Shown here: positions 61,157 through 64,000 of the stretch, piece by piece
How positions within the stretch are numbered: position 1 is the first letter of the stretch
How the letters are laid out: each line of letters opens with the position of its first letter
DNA from: an uncultured SAR86 cluster bacterium
GTDB taxonomy: Bacteria; Pseudomonadota; Gammaproteobacteria; Magnimaribacterales; D2472
Reading direction: 5' to 3'
Length of the DNA: 64,000 bases
Assembly (NCBI GenBank): GCA_902556105.1
Contig: CACDUZ010000001.1
Location: forward strand, 96,936-160,935
Notes under the pieces: generated by a model
The model's database searches: none
Seen by the model: the letters and a program-made list of their open reading frames with translations, nothing else
What the model was told of the DNA's origin: nothing
Translations under genes and position numbers: made by a program

Positions 61157-63430
61157 TTAGAAATTATAAACTAATTCAACTCCAACAACTTTACCAGTCA
61201 TCAAGGGTGAAAAAGAACCCCAACTTACTGGACTTACGTTACCATGTTTCACAGTATCTCTCATATTTTTTCCATATACGCCGATATTAATCTGTTCTGA
61301 TGGAGAGTAGAAATCAACTCCAATATCAAGAATGTCTTGTTCATCAATCATGCCAAGATTATTGTCGTTATATGCAATCTCATCTCTATAAGAGTATGAA
61401 ACTCTGGCACTCGCTGCCCAAGATTTAACATTGAAATCTTTTGTTAAGCCAACTGAGTAAGTGATGTCTGCAGCTCTTGGGAGTTTTAAGGCTAAATCAG
61501 TTCCATCAATAACACCGTCACCACTGATATCAAAAGTAACCTTATCATATTCAGCATCAAGACTTCCCAGTGAAAAGTTTAGAACCAAATCATCTTGAAG
61601 AAGATACACCAGATCAACTTCAAGCCCGCTCATAGAAGCAGTTCCTGTGTTTTTAATATACTGAACAGGACCAGCTGGACCAGCTTCATTAAGAACTCTC
61701 TGCATGTCTGTAAGCTCGGAAGAGAAGTATGCAAGATTCAATCTACCTTTATCAAAAGATTTTTTCATACCTATTTCAAAGGTTGAAACCTCTTCCTGGT
61801 CATAAGGTCCTGGACCTTTATCAGGAGTTAGAGCAAGAATAGCAGTATTTCTCATATTATAACCACCTGATCTGTAACCAATTGCATAGTAGCCATAGTA
61901 GGTTGTATCTTCATCAGCAATATAAGTTAAGCCCACTCTAGGAGATGTACTACTCCATGAGTCAGAATCAATAAAATCTCTGAGACATCCACCAGTAAAT
62001 ATTCTACAGCTAGCTTGAGCAGGAGTTCTTATATCAGATGGGTTCCTGCTTCCTAAGAAGTAAATATTGCTTGGCCCACCTGTTGCTAAAGCAGTAACAC
62101 CAGCGGACAAAGATGCAACTGAAACTGATTTGTCCTCATCAGTAACCCTTATACCAACATCAACAATAAGTTTTTCACTGAGAGGTTTTTCAATAGTTGC
62201 AAAAAATGCTGTTGTTTCTACATTTTGTGTACCACCACCATTCCATTCAGTACCACCTAATGTAGCCGGTAAGAGTCTCATTTCATGGAACATAAGATCT
62301 CTATCAAAAGTAGCATAACCTACCAAGAGATCAAAATTTTCAAAAGAACCATTAAATCTTATTTCATGAGAGCTGTAATCATCCTCAAGTTCTTGTGGAG
62401 CATGAAAAATAAATATAGGCAATCCATCAATATCTCCCATACTTTGCATTTCAGTTGAACTATCTCCATAGATATAAGTAATTAGGCCATTACCAAAATC
62501 AACATCTTTTTCTACTTTTAAAGTCAATGAACTAACCTCATCTTCTAGAAATCCCTCTTCATTAATATTTAAATCAAAGGCATTTCTATCTCTATTAAAA
62601 GCGGGATTAAGGCAGGCAGGGCCTCCTTCAAACAGTTGAAAGCATTGTGCTGAAGGACCATCACCATCAGTTTCTTGGCTTAGATATTTTAGACTAATAT
62701 CAAGTGAATCAGATGGACTCAAAAGAACAGTCCCTCTAAACATAGTAGATTCAATCTCACCATGAGGTGTATTATTAAAGTTATTTCTATGCCAACCTTC
62801 GTTATCGTTAGTGTGCACAACAGCTCTAACTTTTAATTTATCTGATAAAGGGCCACCGGAGGCAAACTGAACATATTTATTCATCCCACCAGGGTTTCCA
62901 AATCCATCATAAGCCAATCTCATAGTTGATTCCCATGTATCTCCAGGATTTTTTGTATTAACTAGGACGGCACCACCAATTGAGTTTTTACCCATAACCG
63001 TTCCTTGAGGGCCTCTAAGCACTTGAATACTCTCAATATCAAATCCATCAGATACGAGACCATTACCAACATAGACACCATCATTTATCATCGCAACAGG
63101 AGATTCCACTGAAGCAATAGATGAATTATGTCCTAATCCTCTTATTTGAAAGTTAGGAACATGATTTGAAGTTCCAATTTCATCCAAAGAAACATTTGGT
63201 ATAGAAGTAATTTCAGTGAGGTCCCTAATTTTTAAGACCTCAATTTGATCTGATGAAATAGAAGTAATTGATATTGGAACTTCTTGCTCAGCTTCGACTT
63301 TTTTACGAGCAGTTGTAATCACTTCCTCAATCAAAGCTGAAGCTCTACTCGATTCCTGACCATTCATTTCTACTGAGAATGGAATGATTAAAAAACTCAT
63401 TAACGTTAAAAAATAAAAAGACTTTTTCAT
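61157..63430 (-). CDS. TonB-dependent receptor (start trimmed from 63460)
   Basis: Signal peptide MKKSFYFLTLMSF, EEVITTARKK, IQVLRGPQGTVMGKNSIGGAVLVNT plug, C-terminal barrel VGVELVYNF. Confidence 0.94.
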   Translation of the reverse strand: MKKSFYFLTLMSFLIIPFSVEMNGQESSRASALIEEVITTARKKVEAEQEVPISITSISSDQIEVLKIRDLTEITSIPNVSLDEIGTSNHVPNFQIRGLGHNSSIASVESPVAMINDGVYVGNGLVSDGFDIESIQVLRGPQGTVMGKNSIGGAVLVNTKNPGDTWESTMRLAYDGFGNPGGMNKYVQFASGGPLSDKLKVRAVVHTNDNEGWHRNNFNNTPHGEIESTMFRGTVLLSPSDSLDISLKYLSQETDGDGPSAQCFQLFEGGPACLNPAFNRDRNAFDLNINEEGFLEDEVSSLTLKVEKDVDFGNGLITYIYGDSSTEMQSMGDIDGLPIFIFHAPQELEDDYSSHEIRFNGSFENFDLLVGYATFDRDLMFHEMRLLPATLGGTEWNGGGTQNVETTAFFATIEKPLSEKLIVDVGIRVTDEDKSVSVASLSAGVTALATGGPSNIYFLGSRNPSDIRTPAQASCRIFTGGCLRDFIDSDSWSSTSPRVGLTYIADEDTTYYGYYAIGYRSGGYNMRNTAILALTPDKGPGPYDQEEVSTFEIGMKKSFDKGRLNLAYFSSELTDMQRVLNEAGPAGPVQYIKNTGTASMSGLEVDLVYLLQDDLVLNFSLGSLDAEYDKVTFDISGDGVIDGTDLALKLPRAADITYSVGLTKDFNVKSWAASARVSYSYRDEIAYNDNNLGMIDEQDILDIGVDFYSPSEQINIGVYGKNMRDTVKHGNVSPVSWGSFSPLMTGKVVGVELVYNF

Positions 63431-63532
63431 TTTGCACCCCCTAGGTGTATGTGAATTCATCTTATATAAGTTTATATTTAATAGGAATGAAATTTATATC
63501 TACAAAATAGATATATTTATAATTATATTAAC

Positions 63533-63880
63533 TGGTGGAGGCGGCGGGAATTGAACCCGCGTCCGTCAATCCTTCAGCCTAACTTCTACATGCATAGCTC
63601 ACTCAATTGGCTTTTTGACTTTTACGACCCGAGGAGCAGGGTGTAAAAGCGAGCTTGATTAATTTAACCAAACTGTGTCCAAGCAACACAGCTTGGCTAG
63701 ACTATGTGATTTGCCGATGCTTCAAACCATAGTCAATTCTGGCATCGGTTAGCATTAAGCTGCTAAAGCGTAGTTGTCGTTATTTGCAACTAAATTTTTT
63801 GTAGTATGTTTTACAAGAGTTACCACAATCTTGGCATGCGCTTCGGAGTCCAGTAGAAACGTCGAACCCTGTTCGCCCCC
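63533..63880 (-). ncRNA. ssrA: tmRNA; tag peptide ANNDNYALAA (33-nt tag reading frame at 63755..63787)
   Basis: 5' GGGGGCGAACAGGGTTCGACG and 3' CGCCTCCACCA form acceptor stem; tag GCAAATAACGACAACTACGCTTTAGCAGCTTAA. Confidence 0.96.
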
Positions 63881-63904
63881 AAATCGGAGATGAATTATAC
63901 AGTA

Positions 63905-64000
63905 TTACTTGAAATTTTTAGTTGGATGACTATTATTTTTTGCATTTTTAAGAATTCTTCCCTGATCTCTTTCCCAATCCCTTTTTTTGATGTCTTGTCT
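63905..64000 (-). CDS. smpB: SsrA-binding protein SmpB, C-terminal 31 codons (runs off window)
   Basis: RQDIKKRDWERDQGRILKNAKNNSHPTKNFK* matches the SmpB C-terminal pattern next to ssrA. Confidence 0.88.
   Translation of the reverse strand, partial: RQDIKKRDWERDQGRILKNAKNNSHPTKNFK

Noticed and set aside
63495-63515. TATATCTA-CAAAA-TAGATATA palindrome as ssrA terminator or operator
   Set aside because: AT-only weak hairpin without a clear T-run; cannot distinguish from background AT richness

Overview
The window is a compact, AT-rich gammaproteobacterial chromosome segment. Marine SAR86-like is my inference from gene content, low GC and TonB-receptor density; I could not test it. It holds the 3' end of 16S, then 23S and 5S rRNA with no tRNA in the 16S-23S spacer. 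Next come coaE-yacG; a leftward TonB receptor-rnr-rlmB-lpxC-secA run; a leftward Fe-ADH / small His-Cys exported peptide / His-rich TonB-dependent receptor locus; a coupled pair of exported amidohydrolase-fold proteins; msrA-birA; and four tRNAs (Thr, Tyr, Thr, Trp). An almost uninterrupted tuf-secE-nusG-rplKAJL-rpoBC-str-S10-spc-alpha supercluster runs from about 22 to 51 kb. The end carries uvrA, ssb, a crotonase, an old-yellow-enzyme family oxidoreductase, ispB-fabA-fabB, rplU-rpmA-obgE, rpsT, a third TonB receptor, tmRNA (tag ANNDNYALAA) and the 3' end of smpB. Most of the window is housekeeping. Main items for a second look: (1) the candidate metal-uptake locus with four His/Asp/Glu-rich segments in a TonB receptor plus a small exported His/CxxC peptide; (2) an amidohydrolase pair in which the second protein appears to have lost the metal ligands; (3) a T6 run that truncates a crotonase whose C-terminus continues in the +1 frame to a stop abutting the next ATG; (4) an RNase R lacking its N-terminal OB/cold-shock region; (5) a SecA whose C-terminal tail lacks the zinc motif; (6) long-range pairing around the 23S; (7) GC-rich discriminators at ribosomal/tRNA promoters; (8) 1-nt TAATG stop/start junctions used at 13 gene boundaries. 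No CRISPR array, IS element or prophage was seen.
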